From: Nilaparvata lugens
Lineage: Eukaryota; Arthropoda; Insecta; Hemiptera; Delphacidae
Reading direction: 5' to 3'
Assembly: GCF_014356525.2 (NCBI RefSeq)
Contig: NC_052504.1
Coordinates: forward strand, 64,286,761-64,350,760
DNA length: 64,000 nucleotides
The notes under the pieces are model-generated. The model made no database searches. It worked only from the letters and a program-made list of their open reading frames with translations, and was not told where the DNA came from. The translations under genes were made by a program, and so were the position numbers. Below are positions 12,601 through 24,955 of the stretch, one piece after another (the stretch's first letter is position 1; every line of letters begins with the position of its first letter).

Positions 12601-14478
12601 TAATAAAGGGGAACCAGCTTGATGACCGAAATTCTCTTATAGGCTGCATCATCATTTCCATTGAAAATTCAGGTTAAAAAGACAATTTTAGGTTGTACTT
12701 ATCCATGATGCTAGCGATTATCAGAACTTATAGAATGTCAATTCACAAATGTAGCATGTTCGATCTTTAATTATGTGATTTACTATGAGGGTCCTCATGA
12801 GCTGTACATTCATAGTATATCATAGGTTCATACATAGTCTATCATAGGCAATTCTCAATGCTAAGAGTCCTGTCATTATTGAAGCTTAGCTTCAACCTTA
12901 AGCCGCAATCAAGACCTTTTGTTTCTCGTTGTTTAAATGATGGCAGTTTCACAGTTTCAAGACTGAGTTGTGATGAAGAGATGAATCACTCCATCACATA
13001 GATTGCCTTGCTGAGTATTGCATGGTGTCCAAAATCCAAAAGTGATCCATGCTCCAAGTTGGATTGAAGGTTTCAATTTATATCTAAATCGATGATTATA
13101 GCTGATGAAACCCATCACATTGTTATATTAATGAGTTATAAGACACGTTTTGAAATAGGCCCAACATTTTAAATCAAGAGAATTTTGGAAATTGTCATGA
13201 GAATTTTCTTGACAGTCTGTAAATTCTCATCTATGAGAAAAACCTATTATGCTACTGCTAAACCTAGATTATGCTACTTTATTAGCTATATTATATCTTC
13301 CATTGAAATGGCGATACTCATGTGAGTAGAACATCAATAGTGACAAGGATAGGAAAATGGGAAAACACTACCCGTACCTGTATTCTATTGATAAAATATC
13401 ATTAGCACACGTGCTCTGAAGGACACTTGTCTTGAACTTAGCTGAATCCCGATCTCGAAAACAAGCTCTTAATGTTTCTAACATTGTTTTTGTTATCATC
13501 AGGTTTAATGGAATAGTTTGAAAAGTCAGATGGTCGGTATGTATTACTTTGCACTCTTGAAGTACAGAAATAAGAGTCAATATGACACGTTCCTCCAGTT
13601 TACAATAAATAATGCTGTAGTGAGAAGGAGGTATCCTTTTCACCCGCGAAGTTTTCTTCCTTGTTAGGAAAAGTTTTGGACGACTTCTGACATTGCTGGA
13701 GCAATGAGCAAGAGAGAAGAGGGAGAGATGCACAGGCTAGTAAGTGAGAGAGGGTGCGAGAGAGAGAGATAGTGAGAAAGGAGACGTTAGTGAAAAAGTC
13801 TGGAATCTCGTGGGAGCGGTCGATCAACACGCTTTGTCAATTATTGACAGACCTTCTATCTCTAAACAGAGACGTCCAAGCTGCTCTCGTACGAGATGGT
13901 GATGGTGTGTGTCCTATCTGTATAGCAGCTGTCTCCAGCTTCATCAGTCACTGAGCCACGTTGCAGTAGGCCTACAGACTACATGGCCCAATTTGTACCA
14001 CACAACGGCCACACAACTTTTGTAGTTAACAAACCACTTCATATTACAGCAATACAGATTTGGAGTGAGTGAGATTTATGACATTTATCAAATTGATTTG
14101 ATAATACTTTTTATATCGTATCATATGAGATTACAAACCTCTCAGATAAGGATTATACATCATACCTCTGACTACGGAGTTAGATTGGCTTGAATTCTGC
14201 TTCAAATTTCACTTGTACCTCGAATAACTTTTAGGTAAGATCTTGATCGGAATGTTTGAAACGGTGGGAATTTGTTTTACAAATGTATATTGAATTTGCA
14301 TGGATTCAATTGGATTATCTTCAACATTTTTTTCAGGATATGAATTATTATTACATACCTACATTTGAGTTTTTATGACATCAGATTTTGCAGATCTGAC
14401 ACCACCTGGTCAACTTGCCTCTCTTTTCTATTGGAAGTTCACAATATTTGGGAATCGTAGAATGGACTCAAATGAATT
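12601..14478. other. Intergenic sequence, nothing recognised
   Basis: AT-rich sequence. A purine-rich GAGAGAGA stretch at about 13705-13790 accounts for the longer open frames there. No family was recognised. Confidence 0.5.
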
Positions 14479-15110
14479 ATAAGTGAATTGGTTTTAAATT
14501 TATTTTTCTTAGTTCCAATAAAGTCAATTTATGAATATCTTAATGTTGCGTGGATTTTTTTTCGGAATACAGTAGATAGTTTTTCCTATTCATAAGACTT
14601 CTCGTCATACCACACTCTTTTTACTTTCCTTGCCCTATTACCATAGGTAAGGAAAGTAGGTCTATTGCTTTCCTAAAAAATTAAGGTACCCCAATTTCTG
14701 AATTTCTATACGTTTCAAGGTCCCCTGAGTCCAAAAAGTGGTTTTATAATACTAATCAAGTGTCTATTCTTATGATAAGCATTCATGAGAATATAAGTGA
14801 ATTGGTTTTAAATTTATTTTTCTTAGTTCCAATAAAGTCAATTTATGAATATCTTAATGTTGCGTGGAATTTTTTTCGGAATACAGTAGATAGTTTTTTC
14901 CTATTCATATGACTTCTCGTCATACCACACTCTTTTTACTTTCCTTGCCCTATTACCATAGGAAAGTAAGGAAAGTAGGTCTATTGCTTTCCGAAAAAAT
15001 TAAGGTACCCCAATTTCTATATTTCTATACGTTTCAAGGTCCCCTGAGTCCAAAAAGTGGTTTTATAATACTAATCAAGTGTCTATTCTTATGATAAGCA
15101 TTCATGAGAA
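14479..15110. repeat. Tandem duplication, two copies of about 314 bp
   Basis: The unit starting AAGTGAATTGGTTTTAAATT occurs at 14481 and again at 14795, and both copies end at AAGCATTCATGAGA. They differ by only a few bases and small indels, so the duplication is fairly young. Each unit contains an inverted 3' end of the ACTTTCC element described at 45173-45997 (TTTCCTTGCCCTATTACC, then GGTACCCCAATTTCT, then CAAGGTCCCCTGAGTCC). The duplicated block therefore includes a fragment of that mobile family. Confidence 0.85.
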
Positions 15111-18100
15111 ATGTTTCACTTTCATTTCTATAGAGTGAATGTTGTAGTGTGGATAAGCTGCAGTAAACTGGAATCTTCATTCTATAACTATTTGTTATAT
15201 TCACATCGGCTTCACAATGGCTAATGACACAATGTATACTGATTATAAATAAATAACTTGGTAATTAACTTGATAAAGTTTCTCTTATTTCATAAAAGAT
15301 TTAACACATCAGTTCCGTGCCTACTATGGTTACCACAACCCGTTGCCAACAACGACATGACGTTGTTCGACTTGAGAATATTATATTCGACATTCAGAAT
15401 AATATTTGTATCATTAACATTCATTGAAAGAAATACATCATGGAAATTGTTTGATCATAGAGAAAATAGAGTTGCATAGAGAAAATAATATCTAATTCGT
15501 CTAATTTCATTTTCTTCACGTCTGTTATGTCAAAATTCATAATCATCTGGTATACAACAACGTCAGTCATAGATTTTCATTTCACGTCTGTCTTAGAAGC
15601 CTCCTTGCAGTACCTACTATTACTTATTATAGTAGGTATTGCTCCTTGTCACCTTGTGAGATGACATAATATTTAATCTTTAAAGTGTGGAGTTTTTAGT
15701 TCAAATATTTCCAGTTTCATTCAAAATTTACACTTTTTGAATAATGACTAAGTCACTGTTCTAGATTTTTTGATTTAAGACTCTCATAGCACCTATTTCA
15801 TACAAAATTTACTCGTTTATCTGAGTATTGAAGAGCGTAAATTGTATTTTGAAAAGTGAAAGTGACATAACCAACATTTTGATTTGGACACTATATAAAT
15901 TGGGATTGGGACAGTTTTGGGCATGAGCCTGCCTTTCCTCATGTTTTGTACACAATGTGATAAATAAATAAATATGACATCCATAATATATCAATAACCT
16001 GTGTTAGATTTGGAAAAATGATTCCAAGAATGTTACAAAATTAAATACAAGTTACTCCACATTATTACGGGGATAAGCCTCAAGAAAAAAGTCCAACTTC
16101 TATCAATACATCTTAAAGTGCAACATAAGGCAGGAAATTCAAAATAGAGTCTTGGAATATTCGACAAAAAGATTCAGACATATATTACGGGTTGGGTAGA
16201 ATAATAAGCGAGAGACAAGACGAGAAATAAAAGTCACAATTTGAGGAATGCTATCGCAAGGAACTGGAGCGTGAATTTGAGGCGAAAATCGCTCCCGAAA
16301 GGAAAAAGCTTGTTGGGAGCACAAGAAGTATCAAAAGATCCGGATGCGAACTTCTTCAAATAAAGGAATATTTGTCAACCCCTAATATTGTATCGCCTGT
16401 AACAAGCTTAACTTCAAATCGAAAATATCATGAGATGTTGGAATAATTTCTCTTCTATTTACTCGCCATCCATTCTTCACTTGTTCGTTGTTCGTGCGAA
16501 TCCATTAATGTAATATTTCTTCTAATAGTTTTAGAGATCCAAGCAATAACCAATTATATCTAGAATTTTTTAATAGTCGATCAAAATAATCATAACGTTT
16601 GATGCATAAATTGAGATTCTATTATTTGTTCTAAAATGAATCTTTTGTTTATTCTACCAAATAAAGATTACCTAGTTTTGACAGTAGATAATGGGATGAA
16701 TACCCAAAACTAGTCGTGTCTCAAAGAATATAAAAAAGTACTAGTAATTCTATGTAATAGAATTTCCAAACAGCCCTATGGAAAATGTGCATCAATATCG
16801 TTTCACTTCTCCTATTGCTTTTTGTAGGTTTTACAGGCGTAAAACCTGTAGTTTTATTATGGTTTATTATGATTGTAGTTTTATTATGGATGTGTTAGGG
16901 TGTCTTCAAAGTCTAGTAGAGTCCATACAAATGAATTCGGTAGATGAGTCTATGTGGCATGAAACAAATGCTGCCAGAATATTGTAGGGCAGGTTATAAT
17001 AAATTAGGCTACTCCAAATATCTGCACTACTAAATCAAGGCTTAGATTACATTTGAACGTTTAATAACGAATTTAATCTTGAATAACTGTTGTAATTTTG
17101 AACAGTAAAGATATCGATCTCTTGAGCTTGGCTTCTGCTGCTGTCGCTGCAGCATGTGTCTCCTGGGTGCGGGTGGGTAGAGGACATTGGGGGCGTCAGC
17201 CGAAATCTACGGCAAGAGATTTATTTGTTTATTCGCGCTGCAGTCCTCCAACACCCACTCACACTCACACACATCTACACACACACATGAACAATTTAAT
17301 GCGAGCCAGGAAAGTTATCTGCAGGTTAAATCTTTGGCGCTCCCATTCACACAGTCTCTGCCCCGCTAGGACAGGGACATACAATCGCCGCCTCACAGGC
17401 CAAATGTCTTCCCGCCTCCCGCTCATCCAGGCTATTCCGCCAATTTTTGCTGCTGGATCGTTGCTCTTTTTTCATCTCTGCCTTCACTCATTTCCTCTTG
17501 CTTGCCCCGCACTTCCTTCTCCTATCAAACAATTCTATAGCCAATAAATATATAAAATCTCTTCGCCTCTGCCGAGTAGAAAAAGGGATGAAGATTCTCT
17601 TCGACACAAGCTTTATCAAAAATTTCCTTTCTGGTGAGCTCGGCCATTGTTTCTATAACTCCGGTTTAGTAGCAATAAATTGTCAGTCAATTGGATTCTA
17701 TCTGATCGTTTCTTGAATTTTTCACACTCAGATATAATCCAATGATCAGTGGCAGATAAAATCAATAAATTTTATCGTATTATACTACTACTGTGTAGAC
17801 AGAATAGACTTATACAAGCTGCTTTAAGCTCGAATGGCCATGAGTGCTCGAAGCTCCAAACTTGGTATTCATATTCAATATCACAATATCTACCATTCAG
17901 TTCTTACAGGTACCCAATCGCTTGATAAAAAATATTTAGTATTTGCATTTGCATTTGTATATAAGTTCCATCCACTATCAGCTATCACTTTTAAATATCA
18001 TTCACATAATAAAGCAAGACGATTTCATTAATTTAAGAGTCATTCAAGTCATAATTTAAGAGTCATGTTAGGCTTAGTAATTAATTGAATTATTTCAACT

Positions 18101-19737
18101 GATCATTTTGTAATTTTAATTTGAGAATTGTGTCTTGAGTTTCCTCACAAGCTTTTCTGAGCCACGAAACTAGTTTAACGAATCTCGCGTAAATAAATAA
18201 TAGGGCGAAATAGAAATGACTTATTCGATATCTCATGTAAGTGTGCAGTCAACTAATATTAATTTAAAATACTATTTTCATGAAGTCTGGAATTAGAATT
18301 TGCATGTAAATTGATTCGTACGTCATCTGCAGCCCGTGTCATATATAATTGCAACAGGTGAGCTATTTATAGGCACGATTATCAAAGGACTTAATATAGA
18401 TGCGGTATTCCTGCGGGATAGCCTTGTGTCATCTCCAATGACCCTTCAACGCTCAAAGCCACACCATGATTAAATTTCAATGTCTCCTCCAATCAAGGAC
18501 GCCATTTGAACTCGTGCTGTATTTGGCGTATTAATCAGGTACGGTACCAGTTGATTGTACTAATTACTCTAATTTCTGAGTAGCTTGAAACGATGAAATG
18601 TACAGTACTCAATAACAAATCACAAAATCTAAAAAATCTGAATAATAATAGGATGTCATCTTGGAAAATCACGGAAAATGCCTATTTTATGTGATACATT
18701 CATCATAATCATGATATATGCCATAAAAGTCATTTTCAATATATAATCTCAACTACTTGTTAAGTATATAAGTAGTTATTAAATTTATTGAACGAGCGTT
18801 AGCGAGTTCCCACTTCTGACTGACTCACTGAAGGCCAAAGTCCGTCACAATAACTTTAGAAAGAATTGATCAAACAGCTTCAAATCTTGAAGATGTATTC
18901 TTCGAACCTTTTTACAGGTCAAGCTCGTTGGACAACAAAATTGGCTGACTCCTTCGTCCTTTTTCAGGATATAAAAATAACATTGAAAGTGCATAAGAAA
19001 AAATTTATGATTTATAATTTAGTCGGCTGAAGAATTCATTGTATGCAATTACTACAGTTTTTCAATTCATCCCTTCGTAACACCAGCTGAGGCTATTTGG
19101 GAGCTATCACACAGACAGTCCTCACCTGGTCAATATACAACATAATTTAAAACTTTTACATCAGCAAACTGATACGAGTTTAGTTATCAATGTGCGGTTT
19201 TCGTCATTCATCTTCTCTTGGAACTCTGTATTGGGTTCATTTATTTATTTATTCGTGGACAGAATCACAAATCATATAAATATGATTAGGAAGGAACAAC
19301 AGGCTTGGCCCAAATCTATTCCATTCCCAAATTTTGATAAATTAATAAATGTTCAAGAAATAGGTTATGTTTCTACTGTAAAGCGTTTAATTTCAATTTT
19401 CGTCCAAAAATATATAATAAGCTAAACGTTTTGAATTTAGAGAAATTAAAACACTAAATCATATTTAATTATAACACTTAATTATCATGTTTCATAATCA
19501 CCTTCAAAATGTATTTGGATTCATATAAGGGTTAAAGATGTTGAAAAGATAGTTTGATTTTTGAAGAGTGAGTTACCATTTCAAATAGGATTCCAAATGA
19601 AACCTACTGTCAAATTATTCTTGTAAAAGGAATATTCAGCTGTTTTCATAATTTCCACCAACTCTGTATAATTGGAAGTTGCGGGTTTCAAAGATTACAA
19701 CACAACAAATCATGAACGATTTCTCCAACCCAGGGGG
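15111..19737. other. Intergenic sequence with one repeat fragment
   Basis: AT-rich sequence without a recognised gene. 17130-17540 is GC-richer, with a CA-rich run near 17262-17288 and CCCGCCTCCCGC-like words. It could be an exon or promoter, but no conserved protein or strong splice pair was found. 18890-19040 (around CGTTGGACAACAAAATTGGC and GACTCCTTCGTCCTTT) resembles 37470-37640, so it is a dispersed repeat. Confidence 0.4.
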
Positions 19738-21281
19738 TCTTCTTCTTCTCTAAGTGCCTATCCGTTCCGGATGTTGGCTATCAGCATGGCTTATCTTGAT
19801 TTTGTTGGTTGCGATTCGGAAGAGTTCTACTGATGTTTTACCGAACCACTTCCTCAGATTTGCCAACCAAGATATTCTTCTTCGACCCGGTTTTCTCTTG
19901 CTGTTTATCTTGCCTTGAAGGATCTCTTGGAGTAGCCCGTACCTTTCTGTGTTCCTCATTATATGTCCGAGGTATTGGAGTTTCCGGCATTTTATGGTGT
20001 TTACCAACTCTGCTCCCTTTCTCATGCGCTGTAGTACTTCTGCATTCGTGACTTTTTGTATCCAATATATCCTTAAAATTCTCCTGTAAAGCCATAGTTC
20101 AAATGCTTCAAGTCTTCTGGTGATTTCTTTGTTCAGAGTCCAGGTTTCTACACCATACAGCAAAACAGAGAAAATGTAGCAACGCATGAGTCGGAGCTTC
20201 ATTTCTAAAGACAAATTGTGGGATTTGAAGAGTGAGCTCATTTTAACAAACACTGAACGGGCTTTTTCGATGCGACACCGGATTTCTTGAGAGTTATCCC
20301 ACTTCTCATTAATAATTGTTCCTAGATAATTGTACTGCTTCACTCTTTCTACCCTAACTTGATCGATGTAAAGGCTGGCTCCAGCAATGTTCTCTTTACT
20401 CACTATCAGAAGTTTTGTTTTCTTTGTGTTTATTTCTAAACCATACTGTGAGCTTATTCTTGTTACACTGTCCATCAACTGTTGTAATCCTTCAAGACTA
20501 TCTGCAAACATGATGGTATCATCCGCGTATCGTATATTATTCAAATTTGCACCATTTATCATGATTCCTTCTTCCATATCACTGAGTGCTTCTCGAAAAA
20601 TAAACTCAGAGTACAAATTAAACAAAATAGGAGACAAAACACAACCCTGACGCACCCCTCTCAATATTTTCACTTCATCAGTGTGCCATCAACTTTCTGC
20701 CATCAACTCTCAAAACTGCTGTCTGATTCCAGTACAAGTTTGCGATTATATTCAAGTCTTTGTTATTCATTCCTATTGCCTTGAGTATGTCAACCATTTT
20801 AACATGTTGAACCCTGTCAAAAGCCTTCTCATAATCAATCAAGCATGCAAATACATCACAACTGACATCTCTGCACCTTTGGAACAATACTTGAACACTA
20901 AATAGAGCCTCTCTTGTTCCAACAGCATTCACAAACCCAAATTGGTTTGGTGAAATGTGCTCTTCACAAAGCCTATAATTATATCCTTCTGTGAATTATT
21001 TTGAGGAATATCTTCAAGAGATGGCTCATCAAACTGATAGTCCTGAAGTCACCACAGGTTTTAGAACTTGCTTTTTTGGGAAGTGTGACGAATTCTGACT
21101 TCAACCAATCTTCTGGAATTACTCCTGATGAGTAAATGTTATTGAATATTTTTGTCAGCCATTTAATACCATCTTCATTCAGCAATTTCAAGAATTCAGC
21201 TTCTATTTGGTCTGGTCCGGCTGCCTTTCGGGGCTTCATATGTGAAATGGCTGCTTGTACTTCCTCAACAAGGATTTCTGG
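19738..21281 (-). mobile_element. 5'-truncated LINE, reverse transcriptase part only
   Basis: A minus-strand non-LTR retrotransposon remnant. Its 3' end carries a short GAA repeat (plus strand TCTTCTTCTTC, 19738-19748) right after the ORF2 stop at 19750-19752. The 5' end is cut inside the reverse transcriptase, close to KPRKAAGPDQ, and abuts a fragment of the Helitron-like family at about 21281. Endonuclease and ORF1 are absent. 5' truncation of this kind is the usual result of incomplete target-primed reverse transcription. Confidence 0.8.
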
Positions 21282-21290
21282 ATTAATTCC
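19750..21290 (-). pseudogene. LINE reverse transcriptase fragment with frameshifts
   Basis: Three minus-strand frames join into one reverse transcriptase. 21290-20979 has KPRKAAGPDQIEAEF, the fingers region. 20932-20678 has the motif A aspartate in CLIDYEKAFDRV. 20673-19750 has GVRQGCVLSPILFNLY (motif B), the YADD active site in IRYADDTIMFAD, and a long thumb and C-terminal zone ending GRRRISWLANLRKWFG. The breaks near 20975 and 20675 are frameshifts. The C-terminal signature is common in insect RTE-like endonuclease/reverse transcriptases; the exact clade is not certain. It is different in sequence from the LINE at 8028-12401. Confidence 0.8.
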
Positions 21291-21556
21291 CAGAGGAATG
21301 CAAAAATTTCCCTAACAAGGGGAATAATAATTATCATTTTAATGTCCTTCAGCGAGTTTTCCCAGGGATGAGACCTAGTGCAATCGAATCTTCATAATAT
21401 TATAAATTTACTATGCTCTGAATTTCGTGTGAATCGTTAGACCCGTTTTCGAGATCCAGTGAAATACAAACATATAAACATCTAAACATCCAAAAATCTG
21501 AACATCTAAACATCCAATCATTTAAACATATAAACAGAAGTTGCTCGTTCGGATAA
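21281..21556 (-). repeat. Internally deleted copy of the Helitron-like family
   Basis: 21281-21320 matches part of 27571-27610 (ATTAATTCCCAGAGGAATGC). 21337-21556 matches the 5' part of the same family (TTCAGCGAGTTTTCCCAGGG, CGTTTTCGAGATCC, then AAATACAAACATATAAAC repeated words and GCTCGTTC). It is therefore one copy that has lost its middle. Confidence 0.6.
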
Positions 21557-21713
21557 CATAGTTGATAGTTGTACTATGAAAATGGTCCGATACAAGAATG
21601 CTTCATAATATTAAATAGTCAATATGACAAATCTTTACTTCTTAGTCAATAAACTATGAAGAAGAAGATCATCTAACACCGCACGGGCACCCATGCGTTT
21701 TTTTACCGCCACT

Positions 21714-21881
21714 TACATACACATCGACTTTTGGATATACGATTTTTCGCCTTACTTATGATTTTTATGAGATTGAACTGAACTTGACAAACATCATCTG
21801 TTTGGATTTATCTCTTTAATCTTATAGAATTTATAAGGACGGCGAAAATCGATGTGTATGTAGCTTCACGCTACGTTTCAG
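21714..21881. mobile_element. Small imperfect inverted-repeat element (MITE-like)
   Basis: The left side reads CTTACATACACATCGACTTT and the right side reads GGCGAAAATCGATGTGTATG, then TAGC. They are imperfect inverted copies separated by about 120 bp of AT-rich, non-coding sequence. Confidence 0.5.
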
Positions 21882-23039
21882 ATTTTGTAACTGATCATTA
21901 ATTTAATGTATCAAATTGAGCAGAAGATCTGTCCAGCACAAGATTTTTGAACTAGAATTTTACTCCAGGTACGATATCTTATCCGATATTATGACATTAA
22001 CTATATTCACTTCAATTCTGCAAATGTACAATAGTTAAATGGTTGACTCATTTTGCGTAACATTTATATCTTGACACAGGTAAGATGCATGAGTCTGTCT
22101 GAAGTATCTCTAATTTGACGTCTAATCTGACATTACAGATTCTATTCACTCCTGTTTTTCTTCTTACTAGCCTACGGTAATAGAATCCGCCAAATCATAC
22201 ATTTTGAAGTAAGTCTTCCAGTGACAGTGAAGTGTTGTTACCATGTGATATCCGAATGGAGTTGAGATTGTCTTGTTTGATGTCAGATACAGAAATGAGT
22301 TCTCTGATAGACACAGCTCCAACACATAATCTCAATCAGCCTGTATCCAATTCGTTCTGGGTGGTAGCCTTGAAATTGAATAATAAAGAAACAGAAGAAA
22401 ATATTAAAGTATCCAGTGAAAATGAGAAGGACACACACAACTTGACCTGGAGGATGGATGAACGAGAATCAATAGATGAACCAGTGAGCAAAAAGGGAGT
22501 GAAAACTAAATTCAAGCAGAATGATGAATGAACCGAGAACAATAAATCGTGACAGTCGAGAATTAACTCAATTAACCTTGAGCTAGCACTTTGACTAATT
22601 TCTCGACAAAATCTGCACAAGTCTACAGAAAGGCTTTAAGGTAAATTGGCACCTTACAACATACCACAGAAAAATTAGTGATAATCAAAGTCATATCACT
22701 ATCAGCTAGAAAATTCAGAGATATGTTTGTGCATGCAAATAAAATCATATAAAGAAGATCATGTTGAATCATCAATCTTAGATGGAGGAATGCATTTGAA
22801 AGGTCCTCCAGGAAAAGTGTAAATGACCTTGCAGTATCACCTCCGTATTGTATCAAAGACTGGTTTCGTTATGAAATGATCTCTCTAACTGATGGAGAAA
22901 TTGTTCGTGTAAAGATGTAAAGGGATAATGTGAACCTTCCGCTATTGAAAACAACTTCATCCAAGACCTGATCTGTTTCACAGCAGCAGAGCAATATCAT
23001 TGGAAAATCTAATAAAATGGCAAAGCCAGCGAAGCGACT
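21882..23039. other. Intergenic sequence, one unrecognised open frame
   Basis: AT-rich sequence. A 99-codon plus-strand frame at 22232-22531 is lysine- and glutamate-rich. It resembles no family I know and has no convincing splice or promoter context, so I do not call it a gene. Confidence 0.4.
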
Positions 23040-23170
23040 AATTGTATTAGGACGGCCGTAATTACAGAAAAAGCATGCCGGGAACGCGTCGCGGTGCCGT
23101 GTCGTCCTTCGTCATCGCCCTGGCCTGCCCTTTGCCGCTGACGTCACAATAAACACACTTTAAAAAAACA
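23040..23170. promoter_or_regulatory. Short CpG-rich block with a CRE palindrome
   Basis: This stretch is rich in CpG, with GAACGCGTCGCGG near 23093. It contains a perfect cAMP-response element TGACGTCA at 23139-23146, followed by CAATAAACACAC. The same octamer plus CAC occurs in the larger CpG block at 41990. It could be an enhancer or promoter, but no adjacent exon was recognised. Confidence 0.3.
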
Positions 23171-23883
23171 ACGCCTAGCGAACAGACACACAAACAACAA
23201 CTGATCTGCTCAAACCCTCACCCCAATTTTAATGGAAACAAAAAGATATAGCCTAATATCACGAATTTATTTGGAGAACACTAACATTTGTCTTTATTCA
23301 AAATCTCCACTTTATTATATTCATTGTAATCTATTTATATTTCCTCGCCCAACTTGGAGAAGTAATAACATTTTTCGCCACACTTGGATGTAATGAGCTG
23401 GTTTACGTGCGTCATATGGTGGCCGAAAGTGATTGTTTTCCGACCAGGCCGGTAAAACTTTACGGCCCTAGGGCTGTAAAATGACCTTGAATAACAGCTG
23501 ATTCTGATTTGATATGAACGGGTTTACAAAATAGTTTATGAAACAGAATCAGTTTATGCTTCTAGAATTGAAAAAAGTATTTTGCAATAAGATACTATCA
23601 TTTCATTTGGATGAATGAAATACAAATAAGATATTAAAAACTACTCAAATTCAATTTTCAGAGTATAATAGAATCTAACCTCAAACCTCATAGTACTGCG
23701 TTTATCACAAAACCTGGTGGATAGTTTTGGAACTACTTGGGCAATATCCATGGTGCTGAACGTTTTAACAAATAGTTTATGAAACAGAATCAGTTTATGC
23801 TTCTAGAATTGAATAAAGTATTCTGCAGTAATATACTATCATTTTATTTGGATGAATGAAATAGAGGTAAGATATCTTCTTCT

Positions 23884-24160
23884 TCTATATAATAAGAGAG
23901 AGTGGGGTTGTGTTTGTTCGCATCAAAACATGTCAACTTGTGGATTGCATACCGGAAAAACGGGAATGATTTAGGTCTCCAAATTTTGAACATAGATTCT
24001 AAAAATATCAATCTCGTGCACCTGGAAGCCCAAATTTCTATTTTCCTTCTAGATTTTTCAGAATATTAATGTTCAAATTCATCTATGCTACCGTAGGCTA
24101 ATTGAAGTTCCATAGCCCAAAGTGTGTATTTTTATCAGCAGGTTATAAGACTACCATTGA
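23884..24160 (+). mobile_element. Helitron-like 5' end inserted in the repeat
   Basis: The sequence from TCTATATAATAAGAGAGAGT onward has the look of the insect Helitron 5' ends seen at 35153 and 56215. It is followed by a GC-richer, non-repetitive body. The base before TC is T rather than the expected A, and no CTRR end was recognised, so the assignment is tentative. Confidence 0.35.
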
Positions 24161-24165
24161 CAAAT

Positions 24166-24247
24166 GTCTATGTAGCGCAGCGGTAAGAAGCTTGCTTACG
24201 GAGCGATGGTACCTCGGTTCAAATCCCCCGATGCTTCCCATTTTTTT
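24166..24247 (+). ncRNA. tRNA-like RNA polymerase III unit (SINE head or tRNA pseudogene)
   Basis: A good A box (TAGCGCAGCGG, 24173-24183) and a perfect B box (GGTTCAAATCC, 24216-24226) are spaced as in tRNA genes. A run of T, a pol III terminator, follows at 24241. Between them GCTTGCTTACGGAGC can form a short anticodon-like stem. The acceptor stem does not pair, and the T stem pairs only at its inner bases, so this is not a functional tRNA. It fits a tRNA-derived SINE head or a decayed tRNA. Confidence 0.5.
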
Positions 24248-24955
24248 GTTCTTAATTTTTTCCCTCGAAACGTATTATTATCAATTATTTTTTGAAGGAA
24301 TTTGTTTTCATTACTATTGAACTTGGATTTTATCAAATAATTATTTTCAATGTAAAATTTTGCCACCAGTACAAATGAATTGGACATAGTCTTCATGCTG
24401 TAGGCCTATAATTTATTGAATTTCATAAGAAAAACATGAATAGATCACAATAAAATGAGTAATAATTTATATTCTTCAGTTATAATGTAGGCTACTATCA
24501 GACACGAATTCCCAGTGAAACGAGTATTTTAGGTATTTTTTTTGGAATTGGGAAAACAAAAGGCTGCCTGATTCAAATTGAGGAGGATCCTAATAGAACT
24601 AAAATTTATTGATGTATTGGAAAAATCAATATGATTCTGTGAGGTTTCCAAGTATTATGTATTCTTCAGTTTTCTATACTTTAATAACTAGATACTAATA
24701 ACTATACTAATAGCTAGAACTATGACCTTCCACTTTTGTTTTCGGAACTGCTTAATAAACAATTATTCTCATATATATTGTTTATTTCTCTGTGTGGCGA
24801 AAAATAGCGTTCGCACCACGGGCAAAAATGTTTTTCCGGCTCTCAATCTTTTCTAGTCCTCGGCCTACGGCCTCGGACTTGAAAACCGATTTCGAGCCGG
24901 AAAAGTCTCATTTTCGGCCCTAGGTGCGAAATATACTATTTCACCTCTTCATTCA

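Larger units (their letters stand above)
23366..24955 (+). mobile_element. Dispersed DNA-element-like repeat, copy 1 (expanded)
   Basis: The left part (23366-23650) and right part (24779-24955) are both found inverted at 29210-29490 and 28651-28815, which defines two copies of one family. Boundary words are TTTTTCGCCACAC on the left and GTGTGGCGAAAAA on the right (about 24791). Outside these lies a conserved CpG-rich end with TTCGGCCCTAGGTGCG. This copy is longer than copy 2 because it holds a partial direct duplication (23528-23636 and 23769-23876, around CTTCTAGAATTGAA) and an inserted Helitron-like/tRNA-like segment. It has no coding capacity. Confidence 0.65.

Noticed and set aside
22232..22531. 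99-codon open frame, lysine/glutamate-rich
   Set aside because: No recognisable family, no clear promoter or splice context; could be chance in AT-rich DNA.
24166..24247. A true tRNA gene
   Set aside because: The acceptor stem does not pair and the T stem pairs only at its inner bases, despite intact A and B boxes.
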